A DNA stretch of 64,000 nt from contig MNCI01013653.1 in NCBI GenBank assembly GCA_015680685.1, positions 3,763 through 67,762 on the forward strand, read 5' to 3'. The notes beneath the pieces were generated by a model. The model was not told the DNA's origin. It did not search any database and was given only the letters and a program-made list of their open reading frames with translations. This DNA comes from Gnetum montanum (taxonomy: Eukaryota; Streptophyta; Gnetopsida; Gnetales; Gnetaceae). Shown here piece after piece: positions 62,850 through 64,000 of the stretch (within the stretch, counting starts at the first letter, position 1; each line of letters begins with the position of its first letter). Both the position numbers and the translations under genes were made by a program.

Positions 62850-63030
62850 AAATGACGTTAAAATACAACTGTCCAAATATGTCTGCAATGACATAAAACT
62901 AGCCACGATCAGGAATGGCTAGTTCATTTTGAAAGCCACTGAAACAATTCAAATCTCTCGTTTTTTTGTGGCCTGAAATGGCCTTAAACTAGAATGTCGT
63001 TGCACGCATGGCCTGAAATGGCCTTAAAAT
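62850..63030. repeat. GGCCTTAAACTAGAA motif array (F)
   Basis: Five or six units (ATGACATAAAACTAGCC, TGAAATGGCCTTAAACTAGA) between protease stop and antisense gene, as in A, C and E. Confidence 0.78.
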
Positions 63031-63453
63031 AGAACAAGTTACGTTTCCATTTCTTTAAGATTACATTCTTTGTTTGCATGCATAGTTACATCCCTGCTCT
63101 ACCAATTATTATTCCCCCTACATTCCCCCTACATTCCTTCTACACTGTTATCATGTCAGTTGCATTCACACTTATATTCACAAATAGTTAAAACAAGAAA
63201 ATAAAAATATATATAACAATAAAAATAAAAAAATATTTTATGTTTATGCTTGTGTTTATCAAAAGTTTAGACAAAATGTAAAATAAAAAAAAATCAAATA
63301 ACATAAAAATAGCAAATATATATATATATATATGTATCAATGTATAAATGGATAATTTCAAATGTTTACATTGTATCACACGTTCGCTCTCATACAATCC
63401 ACAAATTTCAAAAAAAAAAAGCTAAACTAAGTTAACAACAATAACAAGTTAAA
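63031..63453. other. AT-rich spacer before the F antisense gene end
   Basis: Very AT-rich, with TATATATATATATG near 63320 and A-runs at 63205-63300. Matches an AT-rich stretch at 28500-28830 of E; probably the 3' untranslated region of the antisense gene. Confidence 0.45.
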
Positions 63454-64000
63454 TTAAACATCAGCGCTAGGAGGGGCTTGATCCCCAAAGTCATCCGCAT
63501 CATCGAGTCTCGCTCCACTGGGGCCACCATCAGCATCATCATGTCCTTTCGAAAAATAGAAAAAAAAACTAATTAGTAAATAAAAGAAAAAAAATAATAT
63601 AATATATATAAAATGGAAAAACAATAAAAAGTGTTACAAGACCAAAATACTTACAGACGAAGAAGGTCTGAGCCCAAATTCTAAACGATGAAGAATCTCT
63701 TCTTCTAGTACACACGACCAATCTTTTTCTTCGAGGTCTAAATCCACATTGGCTATGGATTTTCCCTTGTCCACAGATGTCCATGTGGGATGTTCCAGAG
63801 GAAATTGGCCTACCGAAACATCCCCAGAAGTAGTAGTGATGGATCTCTCAAGAGATCCCTCCACTACAGTGCACTCAACGAACTTATCATAGGAGGATTG
63901 TAGACCCAAACCCTCGATGAACATCTTTAACTGACGTTGTTCAATAGAATATTCTTCTAGCCATCTCTTGTATTGGTATTTGTGGTCTTTTTGGTCCTGG
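63454..64000 (-). pseudogene. Antisense gene of element F, last exons (cut by window end)
   Basis: Last exon 63545-63454 (acidic, ends PPSADV, TAA). The preceding exon runs from 63655 beyond the window; its donor GTAAGT at 63654 is at the same protein position as GTAAGT in E (29039). Readable residues PLEHPTWTSVDKGKSIANVD and EEEILHRLEFGLRPSSS match E (PLKSPTWSVVDKGKALANVD, EKELLHRLEFDLRGSSS). No stop is seen in the 346 bases of the penultimate exon in view, so this copy may be the least damaged; the rest lies past 64000. Confidence 0.75.

Larger units (their letters stand above)
15034..64000 (+). mobile_element. Element F: Tat-lineage element hosting E and C; continues past the window
   Basis: The F LTR starts TGAAACACC at 15034 (5 bases before it: TACGC). 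Gag begins at 16830 and is split by E after 19027 and by C after 43376, resuming at 61306. The reading is continuous across both junctions once the 5-base duplications (CAACG, GGTGC) are counted once. Protease ends at 62834 and the opposite-strand gene begins at 63454. RT, integrase and the 3' LTR must lie beyond 64000. Confidence 0.88.

Overview
This window is plant nuclear DNA made almost entirely of Ty3/gypsy LTR retrotransposons nested inside one another. I see no host gene, tRNA, rRNA or CRISPR array. The polymerase regions carry two RNase H domains (a normal one plus an archaeal-type aRNH with the CTNN motif). With the gag and integrase types, this places the elements in the Tat lineage (Ogre/Retand-like), which is known only from plants. 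The size of the nest, the decay of every copy and the solo LTRs point to a land plant with a very large genome; I cannot name the species.

Layout. Element A (142-13403, minus strand) is the oldest-looking host. It is cut at 13403 by element G (LTR 13404-14909). G is cut at 15033 by element F (15034 to beyond the window, plus strand). Two complete elements sit inside the F gag gene: E (19028-43042, plus, LTRs 19028-20669 and 41323-43042, target-site duplication CAACG) and C (43377-61300, minus, LTRs 43377-45005 and 59675-61300, duplication GGTGC). F gag therefore reads in three pieces (16830-19027, 43048-43376, 61306 onward). A third, unrelated LTR family has left two solo LTRs inside E (S1 23064-25813, duplication AAACC; S2 30343-33204, duplication CTCTT) and an LTR end at 1-141. 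S1 contains a 760-base assembly gap. Element E also has a perfect 194-base inverted repeat around a single N, which is probably an assembly error.

Main result. In every copy where the region is present (A, C, E and the start of F) the element has the order gag-protease, then a gene on the OPPOSITE strand, then reverse transcriptase-RNase H-aRNH-integrase. The antisense gene is about 4 kb or more and has about nine exons. Its splice sites (several perfect GTAAGT donors) fall at the same protein positions in independent copies. Its product has an FCP1/HAD-phosphatase-like domain with a degenerate active site, a second globular domain like the transposon-associated domain of other plant retroelements, a helical or coiled-coil region and an acidic tail. 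Tat-lineage antisense ORFs known to me lie between integrase and the 3' LTR; I know of none between protease and RT. Introns on the antisense strand would survive retrotransposition because they are not introns in the sense genomic RNA.

The antisense gene is bracketed by arrays of a degenerate motif (core TAAACTAG with GGCC/ATGAC flanks). The same motif recurs after integrase. All copies here carry stops or frameshifts, so they are fossils, but agreement between them shows that the ancestor was coding. Gene models are by eye from splice consensus and cross-copy alignment.
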